A DNA stretch of 64,000 bases from Bacillaceae bacterium JMAK1 (GTDB taxonomy: Bacteria > Bacillota > Bacilli > Bacillales > Marinococcaceae). The notes beneath the pieces were generated by a model. The model searched no databases. It worked only from the letters and a program-made list of their open reading frames with translations, and was not told where the DNA came from. Where the stretch lies: contig JIBW01000007.1 of assembly GCA_012970285.1 (NCBI GenBank), positions 186,001-250,000 of the forward strand, read 5' to 3'. The translations under genes and the position numbers were made by a program. This document shows, piece by piece, positions 40,659 through 49,810 of this stretch. Numbering within the stretch: the first letter of the stretch is position 1; each line of letters starts with the position of its first letter.

Positions 40659-41153
40659 ATGCTTTCAGAACGAAGAAGCAATGTAGTTACAGGGTTAAGT
40701 TTTTTGGTGTTGGCCGTAGGTGTGTTTTTCTTATCAATAAATATGAATACGCTTTCAATACTATCTATAGGCGTAAGCTCAAGTTTCTTTCCGATTGTTG
40801 CTTCAGTGATTATGTTTCTAATTAGTATCGTTTTATTATACCTTGCTAGAAAACAGGTCGGTAATGAAGAAGTTGCTTCAACTAAAGAACATGATGAAGG
40901 CAACGTGAAGTCGAAGCAAGTCAATGTTGGGATCACGTTTGTCCTGATCTTACTGTATTTACTTTTCCTTCCAATCATAGGGTTTATTCTCGCGACAACC
41001 TTATATTTGGTCGTTCAAAGTTATTTATTGGCAACAAAAGAAAAGCGTAATCTTCTTATGTTTAGCAGTTTGTCACTGACTGCCTCGGTTGTCATTTACC
41101 ACGTATTTCGTAGTGGATTTGACTTAATGTTGCCAGTTGGAATACTGGGATAG
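40659..41153 (+). CDS. Tripartite tricarboxylate transporter, TctB-type small membrane subunit
   Basis: A 164-residue four-helix protein: helices around residues 10-27, 37-60, 88-108 and 120-150, with an acidic/basic loop (ARKQVGNEEVASTKEHDEGN) between 2 and 3. Size, topology and placement directly before TctA are diagnostic even though TctB sequences are poorly conserved. It forms the membrane complex with TctA. ATG 40659 after AGAGGAAGTGATTCA. Confidence 0.85.
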   Translation: MLSERRSNVVTGLSFLVLAVGVFFLSINMNTLSILSIGVSSSFFPIVASVIMFLISIVLLYLARKQVGNEEVASTKEHDEGNVKSKQVNVGITFVLILLYLLFLPIIGFILATTLYLVVQSYLLATKEKRNLLMFSSLSLTASVVIYHVFRSGFDLMLPVGILG

Positions 41154-41163
41154 GAGGAAACCG

Positions 41164-42666
41164 ATGGTTGATTTGTTTTTGAACGGGTTTGTAAGTGTAC
41201 TTAATCTAGAAACATTACTAATCATACTAATTGGCGTTGCATTAGGGCTCGTCTTCGGGGCCATACCAGGTTTGACGGCAGTGATGGCGATTGCCATTTG
41301 TTTACCGATTACGTTCGGCATGGAGCCATTAAATGGAATGGCCTTATTACTTGGTCTCTACATCGGCGGAGTGTCTGGGGGATTTATACCCGCGATGCTG
41401 CTAAATATACCAGGAACCCCATCAAGTATTGCAACCACGTTTGATGGGTATCCAATGGCGCAAAATGGTGAAGCGGGGAAAGCGTTCACGTTAACAATCA
41501 TCTTTTCATTCCTTGCAGGGTTGTTAAGTTTTGCTATTTTAATCTTTGTCTCGCCCCTATTGGCATCGATTGCTATTGAATTCTCACCTTTTGAGTACTT
41601 TGCGGTCACAATCTTTGCACTAACGATGATCACAAGTTTGTCAGGTAATTCCATGTTAAAAGGTGTACTGGCAGGTTGTTTAGGTGTTGTATTAGCAATG
41701 ATTGGAATGGCACCAATTGATTCTTATCCACGGTTTACATTTGGATTTAGTGATCTAGATGCTGGCTTGGATGTCCTGCCTGTTTTAATTGGCTTATTTG
41801 CAATTTCAGAGATATTGAAGGCTGCAGAAAACAAAGACGATCAGAATAAAAAACGAATTGAAATCGCTTATAAGCTAAGAGATATTGGTATTTCATTTCG
41901 AGAAGTGTTTCAACAAAAATGGAATTGGCTGCGATCAACGCTCATCGGTGTTGGTGTTGGGATATTGCCAGGTTTAGGGGGATCAACAGCAAACATCATC
42001 GCGTACGCCACTGCGAAGAACCAATCTAAAACACCAGAAAAATTCGGAAAAGGTTCGCCTTACGGAGTAGTAGCGACGGAATCGTCGAACAACGCTTCGA
42101 TCGGTGGCGCATTAGTTCCATTACTTTCGATTGGTATTCCTGGTGATGGTGTTACGGCCTTACTCATTGGAGGGTTAATGCTTCATGGTCTAAACCCAGG
42201 CCCGTTGTTATTTGAACAACATGGAGATGTCATGTATGGCATTTTCGCAGCGTTATTAATTGCAAATGCATTTATGGCGTTGTTGTTAATTATCGGTATG
42301 CGTTTTTTCATACGAATCTTAAATGTACCACAACATTTGTTACTACCGATCATTATCGTATTGTGTGTCGTTGGTGCCTTTGGTGTTAACAACCGCCTCT
42401 TTGATGCAGTCATTCTTGTAGCATGTGGACTCTTAGGCTATGTGCTTATTAAACTGAAAATTCCAATCATGCCTGTCGTCTTAGCGTTTATTCTCGCTCC
42501 AATCTTAGAACTCAATCTTAGACGAGGGTTAATGCACTCAAACGGAGATTGGACACCATTTGTAACGTCTCCAATTGCATTTGTGTTTCTTACCGTTGCA
42601 TTAATTTCTGTGATTGTTGCTGTTCGTAATAATATGAAGCGAAGAAGGATAGTAGGTGATCAATGA
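41164..42666 (+). CDS. Tripartite tricarboxylate transporter, TctA large permease
   Basis: Start set at ATG 41164 (AGGAGGAAACCG just upstream); 500 residues, about 12 helices. The family signature near the N terminus is clear (GLVFGAIPGLTAVMAIAICLPITFGM), as is the repeat-related GVGILPGLGGSTANIIAYATAKNQSK and GSPYGVVATESSNNASIGGALVPLLSIGIPG. It carries a carboxylate across the membrane, driven by an ion gradient. Overlaps the tctC start (ATGA). Confidence 0.95.
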   Translation: MVDLFLNGFVSVLNLETLLIILIGVALGLVFGAIPGLTAVMAIAICLPITFGMEPLNGMALLLGLYIGGVSGGFIPAMLLNIPGTPSSIATTFDGYPMAQNGEAGKAFTLTIIFSFLAGLLSFAILIFVSPLLASIAIEFSPFEYFAVTIFALTMITSLSGNSMLKGVLAGCLGVVLAMIGMAPIDSYPRFTFGFSDLDAGLDVLPVLIGLFAISEILKAAENKDDQNKKRIEIAYKLRDIGISFREVFQQKWNWLRSTLIGVGVGILPGLGGSTANIIAYATAKNQSKTPEKFGKGSPYGVVATESSNNASIGGALVPLLSIGIPGDGVTALLIGGLMLHGLNPGPLLFEQHGDVMYGIFAALLIANAFMALLLIIGMRFFIRILNVPQHLLLPIIIVLCVVGAFGVNNRLFDAVILVACGLLGYVLIKLKIPIMPVVLAFILAPILELNLRRGLMHSNGDWTPFVTSPIAFVFLTVALISVIVAVRNNMKRRRIVGDQ

Positions 42667-43688
42667 TGAAAACTTCAGTAAAGTGGACATGTATCACGTT
42701 ACTAGTTGCATCGATTCTGATGATTGTGTTCACGACAAACATAGCGACACCAACATTTGGAGAAAGTCAGGCAACCGTATCCGAAGCGTCTGTTGAATCG
42801 TATCCAAATCAAACGATCGAAGTCGTTGTGCCAGCAGGTGCTGGGGGAGATACGGATTTAGGTGCTAGATTATTAAGTCAATTTGTCGGCGAAGAGTTAG
42901 GTGTGAACATGGTCGTCTCCAATATTGCGGGGGCAGGAGGAAGTGTTGGTTCACGAGAAATCTTAGATGCAAGACCAGATGGACATCAAGTGCTGTTTTT
43001 TCACAACAATCTCTTGATTAATAAACTATTTGGTGTCTCCGATTTTGATCATCGTGATTATAAGATTGCTGCCATCTCTACGTTTGATATGGGCGACACG
43101 TTTATCATTAATGCAGATGCACCATATCAAGATGCCGTTGAACTCGCGGACTATGCAGTAGAGAATCCTGATGAGCTATATTTTGGCACAGAAGTGGGTG
43201 GGTACACCCATTTGCAAATGATGGCATTTGAACGTGAGACGGGTGCTTCATTTCGGTTAATTGATGTTGGGGGTGCGTCAGATAAGATTGTTGCTCTCTT
43301 AGGAGATCAAGTCGATGTCATTCCGATCGCTTACGGCGTAACGACAGATTATATTGCGAATGGTGATTTCAGTTCAGTAGGCGTATTGGCTGAGGAAAGC
43401 AGAGAGTTATACGACAACACACCATCCATGGTTGAGCAAGGGATCGACATAGAATTCGAGAAGTTCTTCTTCTTTGCTTTTCCAAAAGAAACACCAGATG
43501 AAATTGTAGAAACGTTCTCTCAAGCAGTAAAAGAAGTTGTCGAAAACAACGAAGAATACCAAAGTCGGGCAGAGTCTTACTACACAATTCCAGAATATTT
43601 AGATGGGGAAGAAGCATTTGAGCATATGGAAGGTGTAAGAGAATATTATACCGAATTGATCCAAACATTAGAAGAAGATGAGTCATAA
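42663..43688 (+). CDS. Tripartite tricarboxylate transporter, TctC substrate-binding protein
   Basis: A 341-residue extracytoplasmic binding protein. The first ~30 residues form a signal peptide or anchor (TCITLLVASILMIVFTTNIA) without a lipobox cysteine, unusual for a Gram-positive binding protein. The body starts YPNQTIEVVVPAGAGGDTDLGARLL, then VSNIAGAGGSVGSREIL and VGGASDKIVALLGDQVDVI, all Bug/TctC family blocks; these bind carboxylates through water-bridged loops. Substrate likely a sugar diacid, from context. Confidence 0.92.
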   Translation: MMKTSVKWTCITLLVASILMIVFTTNIATPTFGESQATVSEASVESYPNQTIEVVVPAGAGGDTDLGARLLSQFVGEELGVNMVVSNIAGAGGSVGSREILDARPDGHQVLFFHNNLLINKLFGVSDFDHRDYKIAAISTFDMGDTFIINADAPYQDAVELADYAVENPDELYFGTEVGGYTHLQMMAFERETGASFRLIDVGGASDKIVALLGDQVDVIPIAYGVTTDYIANGDFSSVGVLAEESRELYDNTPSMVEQGIDIEFEKFFFFAFPKETPDEIVETFSQAVKEVVENNEEYQSRAESYYTIPEYLDGEEAFEHMEGVREYYTELIQTLEEDES

Positions 43689-43700
43689 ATCCAATCATAA

Positions 43701-43738
43701 GAAAATTCCCCGCCTCAGCTCTGAGACGGGGAATTTTC
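43701..43738. terminator. Bidirectional terminator between tctC and the UxuA-like gene
   Basis: GAAAATTCCCCG and CGGGGAATTTTC arms with inner CTCA/TGAG pairing; serves both convergent units. Confidence 0.85.
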
Positions 43739-44746
43739 TTATGAGCCATGAACTTCTGTCATTGCGTTAAGAAGTGCACGAATGTAGCCGATGGAATAAG
43801 CAAAGCCGACGCTTTGATAACTCCAGCCAATGTTTGAGTATTGCCAATTTCCATCAAGGTCTGGAACGTCTCCTTGCATAACGGGCACATGATCTGGATT
43901 TAAGCAGCCTGTGAATCCAGTTTTCTTTAATTCATAGAGAACTTTATACATGTTCATATCGCCATCGTCTAATAAAGCTTCTTCAAAAGCCCCGGCAGTC
44001 GGAAGTGCACCCCGAACGTTTCTGAAATGGATCAGGAACAAACGCTTCTTCCTTCCATATTGATTGAGCTCATCAAGCACTAAAGAACTGCCACCTTCTT
44101 CGGCGCGTGTACCTGTACAATAAATGTAGCCCACTTTTTTACTTGGAAACTCGTCTATAATTCTTCGATAGCCAAGCCCTCCAAAAGGCGTGCCTTGTAA
44201 CGGGGAATCTGAAGGATGCATCCCAAGCTGTACATTGGCTTCTTCACACGCAGGTACTAGCTGTGAGTATGCGTGCGTAAAGCGCTTCCAATAGTGCTCA
44301 TGGTCGTCTAACGAATGTACGTGATAAGGCTCTTCACTGAATACGAGACTTTCACCTCGAGCTAAGGCGCCTCCTCGTTGCCTAGCTTTATAGCTCTTTG
44401 TTAGATGATTAAACGTATCTCCAGCAAAACGCTGGCGAACAATATTGACCCCCGCTTCCCCGAAGACTTTCACCGCTTTGACAGAATGCTCCAATCCTGT
44501 CTCATCTTGACCGTTTATATAGGCCTCGGATAAATCTGGAAGTGTAACCCGATTAATGTCTAGACCGAACGATTGAATGCGTCGTCTCTCTTTAAGTAGT
44601 GTATCAAGATCTGGGAATCCATCTTCTTTAACTCCTGGGAATGAAGCGCCAGTCCCAAAATCAATATAATCCACTCCTAACTGTACCATTTGCTTTAAGT
44701 CATTATCAGATAAGTGAAATGTCGTTGTCGTTACCGAAATATCCAT
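43739..44746 (-). CDS. Mannonate dehydratase (UxuA)-like enzyme
   Basis: A 335-residue TIM-barrel protein. Blocks shared with UxuA: LGMHPSDSPLQGTPFGGLGYRRIIDEF, IYCTGTRAEEGG, LFLIHFRNVRGA, DDGDMNMYKVLYELKKTGFTGCLNPDHVP and the terminal SIGYIRALLNAM. The metal-binding His of HPSD, Cys, HFRN and DH are in place. UxuA dehydrates D-mannonate to 2-keto-3-deoxygluconate; the differences (for example GMHPSD for CCHPDD) allow a related sugar acid. Its promoter carries the same operator as the KDG operon, so it belongs to that regulon. Confidence 0.8.
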   Translation of the reverse strand: MDISVTTTTFHLSDNDLKQMVQLGVDYIDFGTGASFPGVKEDGFPDLDTLLKERRRIQSFGLDINRVTLPDLSEAYINGQDETGLEHSVKAVKVFGEAGVNIVRQRFAGDTFNHLTKSYKARQRGGALARGESLVFSEEPYHVHSLDDHEHYWKRFTHAYSQLVPACEEANVQLGMHPSDSPLQGTPFGGLGYRRIIDEFPSKKVGYIYCTGTRAEEGGSSLVLDELNQYGRKKRLFLIHFRNVRGALPTAGAFEEALLDDGDMNMYKVLYELKKTGFTGCLNPDHVPVMQGDVPDLDGNWQYSNIGWSYQSVGFAYSIGYIRALLNAMTEVHGS

Positions 44747-44775
44747 GCATTCAACTCCTTATGTTTATTAGTTTT

Positions 44776-44804
44776 ATTGTAAGACAAATTAAATATTCGG
44801 TCAA
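44776..44804 (-). promoter_or_regulatory. Promoter and operator of the UxuA-like gene
   Basis: On the - strand TTGACC, 17 bp, TACAAT, with TTGTAAGACAA (44777-44787) over the -10: the same architecture and the same operator as at 38195-38223. Confidence 0.75.
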
Positions 44805-45008
44805 TTGGAAATCGTGATTCATCCTCTTAAATGAAAAGATTTAGTACATAAAGGGTGTGCAGAGTTTTGTTGTTATGAAAAAAACCCTTGCTTTATAATA
44901 CTAAATCCCTTAGTTTTAATAATTGTGTTGGGAAATTTATACTATATTTTTCCATACTTGTTACTTAGAGGATTGAAAATTGATTAAGGGTAAGGGGTAG
45001 CTTTTAAT

Positions 45009-45992
45009 ATGGAACAAAACAAGAAAGTGAAGAAGCCGTTTTATAAACGGTGGTGGTTTTTTGCAATTGTCGCCTTTTTCGTCATTGGCATGTTCTCGTC
45101 GACAGATGAAGAGGAAATGGCGGAAGATGACGTATCGGCAGAAGAGGCGAGTGCAGCAGAAGAGCCTGATGATAGTGAAGAACAAGAACGTTCAGGTGAA
45201 GACGTAGCGCTGCAATCGATGACGATTGAATATGATGAGTTTCAAGATAGTTTTTCTGATCTCGTTAGTGTACATGGGATGATTACAGTAGAAGACATAC
45301 CGTCTGCACAGTTTGATCCGTTTGTCCTTCTATACGACAGTGAAGATCGTTTAGTTGATGTGACATTCGGTGTTAACTCTGATGAAGATGAGCAAGCATT
45401 CTTTGCAGTATTCTCGGATATTCCTGACGGTGAGTATACAGTGAAAGCGTATTTGTCTTGTTTATCAAGTTTTGAAGCAATGCCGAATGAATTTGGCAAT
45501 ACTTGCTCTGGATTAACGAATATTGATACAGAGAATGATGTTGTTGAATTTGGTTATTTACCATACTCATATGCACTTTATGACGAATATTACTTATCGG
45601 TTGAGAACGGTTCAGAAGCAGATGCAATTAGCGAAGTGGATAACTTCTTATATGAAGCAAACTACCTTCTAGAAGATCTACAAATGCTTGTAGAGGACTT
45701 TGAGCAACGACCTACGGATGAGCTTGCGAATCATATCGCAGGAGATATGACGCTTGTCGCATACATGATGCAAGCGATTGAAGGGATTACGTTGAGTTCA
45801 GATGAGCTAAACGGTGCTGAAGCGATCAAGGAAGTGAATGTCAATGCTGAAGAATGGTTCACGACAATCGGTGAAGAGCTTGATCGTGAGTCTGTCACAT
45901 CGTCCTCAGTCCAGAATTTACGTGAACTGCAAACACAACTGCACGACTATGCAGATGTGAATGGAATCGAGATTCATGTACATGAATTTTAA
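45009..45992 (+). CDS. Membrane-anchored acidic extracellular protein of unknown function
   Basis: A 327-residue protein with a basic N terminus (KVKKPFYKRWW), one helix (FFAIVAFFVIGMF, residues 16-30), a long Glu/Asp/Ala/Ser linker to about 68, then a beta-rich domain (MTIEYDEFQDSFSDLVSVHGMIT ... GEYTVKAYLSCLSSFEAMPNEFGNTCSGL, with two cysteines that could pair outside the cell) and a helical C-terminal part ending IEIHVHEF. Topology: N inside, C outside. I do not recognise the family. Ends at a hairpin terminator. Confidence 0.75.
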   Translation: MEQNKKVKKPFYKRWWFFAIVAFFVIGMFSSTDEEEMAEDDVSAEEASAAEEPDDSEEQERSGEDVALQSMTIEYDEFQDSFSDLVSVHGMITVEDIPSAQFDPFVLLYDSEDRLVDVTFGVNSDEDEQAFFAVFSDIPDGEYTVKAYLSCLSSFEAMPNEFGNTCSGLTNIDTENDVVEFGYLPYSYALYDEYYLSVENGSEADAISEVDNFLYEANYLLEDLQMLVEDFEQRPTDELANHIAGDMTLVAYMMQAIEGITLSSDELNGAEAIKEVNVNAEEWFTTIGEELDRESVTSSSVQNLRELQTQLHDYADVNGIEIHVHEF

Positions 45993-46005
45993 ACACACAA
46001 GAAAT

Positions 46006-46032
46006 CGGGCTCTAGTATGAGTCCGTTTTTTT
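46006..46032 (+). terminator. Terminator of the 45009-45992 gene
   Basis: CGGGCTC/GAGTCCG stem (one G-T mismatch/wobble), loop TAGTAT, then seven T. Confidence 0.7.
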
Positions 46033-46045
46033 CATTTATTTCCAC

Positions 46046-46071
46046 GTCGATCGTTCGTTCCGACGATCGAC
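46046..46071. other. Inverted repeat upstream of rlmCD
   Basis: GTCGATCGT and ACGATCGAC, perfect 9-bp arms with an 8-nt spacer, no T-run, so not a terminator; possible regulator site. Confidence 0.4.
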
Positions 46072-46142
46072 ATAGAATTTTCCCTTCGCATTGTGTACAA
46101 TAAGACTCTAAGACTATATGAAGACAGTGGAGTGAACCTGAT

Positions 46143-47543
46143 TTGGCAAAAAAAATTAAAGCACCTGTAACGAAAAATGAATACCATCATGTCACCTTTG
46201 AAGATCTTACCCATGAAGGGGCAGGTGTCGCCAAGGTCGATGGATACCCACTCTTCGTACCGAACGGATTGCCTGGTGAAGAGGCAGAGATTAAAGTCAT
46301 TAAAGCTGGAAAAGGCTTTGGCATCGGTCGACTCATCGAACGACACACGACGAGCGCTGATCGTGTTGAACCGCCGTGCCCGATCTATGATCGTTGTGGG
46401 GGTTGCCAGTTGCAGCACCTATCTCACGACGCGCAAAGCAACTTTAAACGCCAACAAATCGTCAACGCGTTGCACAAGTATATGGGCAACAGTGACATTC
46501 CGGTCCATTCGACGCTCACGATGGACGAGCCGTGGAGCTACCGCAATAAAGCGCAAGTGCCCGTCGGTGTGAACCGAGACGGTGAGCTAATCGCTGGCTT
46601 CTACGCCAAACGCTCTCACCAAATTGTTGATATGGATCATTGCCTCATTACGGGTGAGCAGAATGATCAAGCCGTCCAAGTCGTAAAAGGATTGCTCAAG
46701 AAATTCAACATCCCCCCATATGATGAGAAAACCGGTGAAGGTAATGTCCGCCACATTGTTGCCCGTAGCTCTCACCATACTGGTGAAGTAATGGTCGTTT
46801 TTGTCATTAACAAAAAGCACTTGCCACATATCAATGAGATCATTGAAGAGATGCAAACTCAAATTCCGAAGCTACGCTCAGTCGTGAAGAACGTCAATCG
46901 CAAAGATACGAACGTCATTTTCGGTGAAGAAACCGAAGTACTCTGGGGCGAGCGGACAATTGAAGATAAGATCGGCGACGTACGTTTCCTCATCTCGCCA
47001 CGATCATTCTTCCAAGTGAACCCAATGCAAACCGAAGTACTTTACAACAAAGTGATGGAGTATGCACAACTGACAGGGAAAGAAACCGTCATTGATGCCT
47101 ACTGCGGCATCGGTTCCATTTCATTATTCCTTGCTCAACAAGCGAAACATGTCTATGGCGTCGAAGTCGTCGGAGACGCAATCCGCGACGCGAAGAATAA
47201 CGCAGAACTGAACAATATGAAGAACGTCGACTTCGTCGTCGGTAAAGCCGAAGAAGTCGTTCCGTGGTGGCAAGCAGCCCACGGCATCCAAGCCGACGTC
47301 TTTGTTGTCGACCCACCAAGAAAAGGCTGCGATCCCGCCTTACTAGAGACGATGGTCCAAATGAAGCCCGAGCGCATTGTCTATGTATCATGCAACCCAG
47401 CGACACTCGCTCGTGACTTGAAAGTCCTCGCTGAAGACGGAGGGTATGAAGTGAAAGAGATCACGCCTGTGGATATGTTCCCACAGACGACGCATGTGGA
47501 GAGTGTTGCTTGGCTGGAGCGGGTTTTTGTAACCCGAAAATAA
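46143..47543 (+). CDS. rlmCD: 23S rRNA (uracil-C5)-methyltransferase RlmCD
   Basis: A 466-residue TrmA/RumA-type enzyme; the B. subtilis homologue YefA (RlmCD) methylates two 23S rRNA uridines. Domains: N-terminal TRAM (FEDLTHEGAGVAKVDGYPLFVPNGLPGEEAEIKV), the 4Fe-4S cysteines PCPIYDRCGGCQLQH, SAM-binding VIDAYCGIGSISLFLA, DPPRKGCDPALLE and the catalytic cysteine region VYVSCNPATLARDL. TTG start at 46143 with GGAGTG upstream. It marks the end of the conserved backbone; the accessory island starts immediately after. Confidence 0.95.
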   Translation: MAKKIKAPVTKNEYHHVTFEDLTHEGAGVAKVDGYPLFVPNGLPGEEAEIKVIKAGKGFGIGRLIERHTTSADRVEPPCPIYDRCGGCQLQHLSHDAQSNFKRQQIVNALHKYMGNSDIPVHSTLTMDEPWSYRNKAQVPVGVNRDGELIAGFYAKRSHQIVDMDHCLITGEQNDQAVQVVKGLLKKFNIPPYDEKTGEGNVRHIVARSSHHTGEVMVVFVINKKHLPHINEIIEEMQTQIPKLRSVVKNVNRKDTNVIFGEETEVLWGERTIEDKIGDVRFLISPRSFFQVNPMQTEVLYNKVMEYAQLTGKETVIDAYCGIGSISLFLAQQAKHVYGVEVVGDAIRDAKNNAELNNMKNVDFVVGKAEEVVPWWQAAHGIQADVFVVDPPRKGCDPALLETMVQMKPERIVYVSCNPATLARDLKVLAEDGGYEVKEITPVDMFPQTTHVESVAWLERVFVTRK

Positions 47544-48488
47544 ACTTTTCCTAGTAAAAATAAACATTTCCGATTTAGATCCGGTTTCCGTGAAATTAAA
47601 CATTTCCGAAATCGGGTCTTTTTCTGGTCTGGATCTCCTCGAAGTCCAACGGTATCAAGGGTTTGCCAATATATCTTCCTTTCTTTTTGCTTCTACTATT
47701 CTCGGAAGACTTTATTTCAACAGCGAAAAAAACGAGAAAAAACGGGTGAAAAAGAGGTGGAATACAGGTGATTTTTGATTGGAAAAAGGTTGAAAAATGA
47801 GGTTTTGTCGGAAAAACTTTATTTTAACTGGAACGGTGGAATGCGGGTTTGAGTGGGGTGATTATTTATAAAATTAGTGTTCGAGTTAGGCTTTCTTATT
47901 AAGAGTTTAGAAATAAGAGTAGAAGAAATTGGTTTATATAATGTATTCAAGAATCAAAATAGAAAAATCGAAATTGCCGAATCATATATATATATACTGC
48001 TATTTCCAAAAAAGGGTACTAGTTTAAGTTCTGGCTGGTGAAGGTGAAAAGATTAAAGGTACTGAATCAGCGGCAGTAATTTAATGTATAGACCTCATTG
48101 TGATCTCACATGAGCTGGAGAAAAGAAGATGCGGTATAATCAGATAGTATATATGCGCTGAGTAACACCTTTTACTTATTAGGGATTTTACAGAAGTGTT
48201 TACTGTCAATATTAATTATTAGTCGATTGACAAATAACTTTTATTAGGTAAAGTGAACGTAATTCAGAAAATTCAAATTTAGTGTTTTTGGCAATTAAAA
48301 AATGCTGTTTATGGCAGTATGTTTTTGAATATAGAAAAGCTGAAAATATGCAAAAAGCGAATAAAAACTTGCATATCTTCAACCTGTTTATAATCTTGGT
48401 TATTAAACAAAAGCACCCGTTTGTTTAAGTACATCACTTCACAAACTTAGTTATACCATCGGAATACTGTCCAGGAAGCTTAAACCTA
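47544..48488. other. 945-bp gene-free stretch with short direct repeats
   Basis: No supported gene. TAAACATTTCCGA occurs at 47561-47573 and 47597-47609, with an imperfect copy TAAACTTTTCC at 47541. The rest is AT-rich, including an (AT) run near 47988. The repeats at the island edge could be remnants of a mobile element end, but nothing proves it. Confidence 0.5.
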
Positions 48489-49532
48489 TTACCGTTCAAC
48501 TCTTGAATTAATATAATCAAGAGATTTATACTCTTGCCTGTTTTGCCAGTCACAGATAAAACCCTCTAAATTGAACAAACCATCCAAGTTATCACTTAGT
48601 TTCACTATGGTTTCAAACCCATTACCGTAAAAACTTATATGACCAAATAAAATATTTCCTTTCTGAGTGATTAACAGTCTATGTGCTTGATCAGGAAATG
48701 AAATTGCAGAGAAGTCCATCTCTTTTCCGGTTAATGTAGCAAATGTGTTTTCGCCGCCATTTATAATCCAATCTCGTATAGGATCGAAGCAAGCCTGTAA
48801 TACGAAATCTCGACCTTTTACAAAGGAAAGGTAATTGAAGATTGTTTTGGCACAGACCCTGAAATACCTATCATCAAACTCAAGTGTTTGGTGTACTCTT
48901 GGCTGCTCCGTTCCATAATTCGGGGTTTGCTTCTCGAATGGTTTTTGTTCAACTAAATTCTTTACAAAATTAGCAACTTCCAATTCAAGGTCTTTATTGC
49001 TTAGACCTACATACCATTTACCTTCATGAACCCCTAGAAGAAATTCATCCTGACTAAATCGCTCATCCTCGTGCAACGTATACCTGCCGTTATAATTATC
49101 CAAGTTCTTAGTAAAGTCTGTGGTCTGTTGACCAACATCACCGAAAGACTTGTCTGAAATAAACTGACAGCTACCATTTATATTTATTTTGATTTGAGAA
49201 ATACTATATGGTCTTCCTAGACTTATATATCCAAATTCAATTGTATCTGGATTAATTACGCCACTCATTAAGCTAACTGCGCCTTGTGTCGCTTTCTTAG
49301 GATTAGTTATGTTCCCTCTCTTACCTGGCCCTACAAATTGTCGGGGCAGTGCTAAAAGGGACTTCTTCATAACTTGCCCTTCCATTGCGGAAAACGCATT
49401 GTTAGCATTATGGCTTACATATTCCATAGGAAGTTTCTGAATACCACCGATACCGGCTGGGAAAATGTGTTCACCAGACTTAAATGTTACTACCGGCTCT
49501 GTTTTCTTTAAATACATACAATACTTCTCCAT
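48489..49532 (-). CDS. HNH-endonuclease-like protein of unknown role
   Basis: A 347-residue protein. Residues about 18-70 resemble an HNH module: SGEHIFPAGIGGIQKLPMEY followed by SHNANNAFSAMEGQVMKKSLL, the layout EH-x-x-P...GG...N-x-x-F-x-x-x-E of the HNH_5-like group, and then the R-x-x-x-GPGKRG that usually follows. The zinc cysteines expected before and after (CxxC) are largely missing, only C5 remaining, so the nuclease may be inactive or metal-poor. The rest (150-347) shows no motif I know. Codon use is AT-rich. ATG 49532 after GGGGGTC. Confidence 0.55.
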   Translation of the reverse strand: MEKYCMYLKKTEPVVTFKSGEHIFPAGIGGIQKLPMEYVSHNANNAFSAMEGQVMKKSLLALPRQFVGPGKRGNITNPKKATQGAVSLMSGVINPDTIEFGYISLGRPYSISQIKININGSCQFISDKSFGDVGQQTTDFTKNLDNYNGRYTLHEDERFSQDEFLLGVHEGKWYVGLSNKDLELEVANFVKNLVEQKPFEKQTPNYGTEQPRVHQTLEFDDRYFRVCAKTIFNYLSFVKGRDFVLQACFDPIRDWIINGGENTFATLTGKEMDFSAISFPDQAHRLLITQKGNILFGHISFYGNGFETIVKLSDNLDGLFNLEGFICDWQNRQEYKSLDYINSRVER

Positions 49533-49670
49533 CTTTTTGACCCCCTATATCAAGCTCTCTCCAATCAGTATAGTATAGAAAGCACTACCAATCACTTAAG
49601 AAGTTACTTCTTATTACTCCTTTATTAACATATATGTCGAAACGGAACAAGTATTGCTGTTTACTGGAAA

Positions 49671-49736
49671 AAACACACCTATCATTTTACCGAACCAGTT
49701 AGGAATCGGAATTTAGGAGGTAGGTGCGTTTTTAAT
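49671..49736. terminator. Inverted repeat, possible bidirectional terminator
   Basis: AAAACACACCTA on the left pairs with TAGGTGCGTTTT on the right across about 40 nt; both ends run into A/T tracts. It lies between two - strand genes and may end the one starting at 50695 poorly, as it is upstream-distant from neither; weak. Confidence 0.35.
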
Positions 49737-49810
49737 ACAGGTTACAATACCACTAAAATATTTAACTTCCTAGTTTATCCATACAAATAAACATTTAAGT
49801 GTTTTCCAAA

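Noticed and set aside
44961-45185. 74-residue hydrophobic - strand frame
   Set aside because: Antisense to the N-terminal helix and acidic linker of the 45009 gene; shadow.
47590-47778. 62-residue + frame after rlmCD
   Set aside because: GTG start without ribosome binding site, no recognisable pattern, AT-rich non-coding composition.
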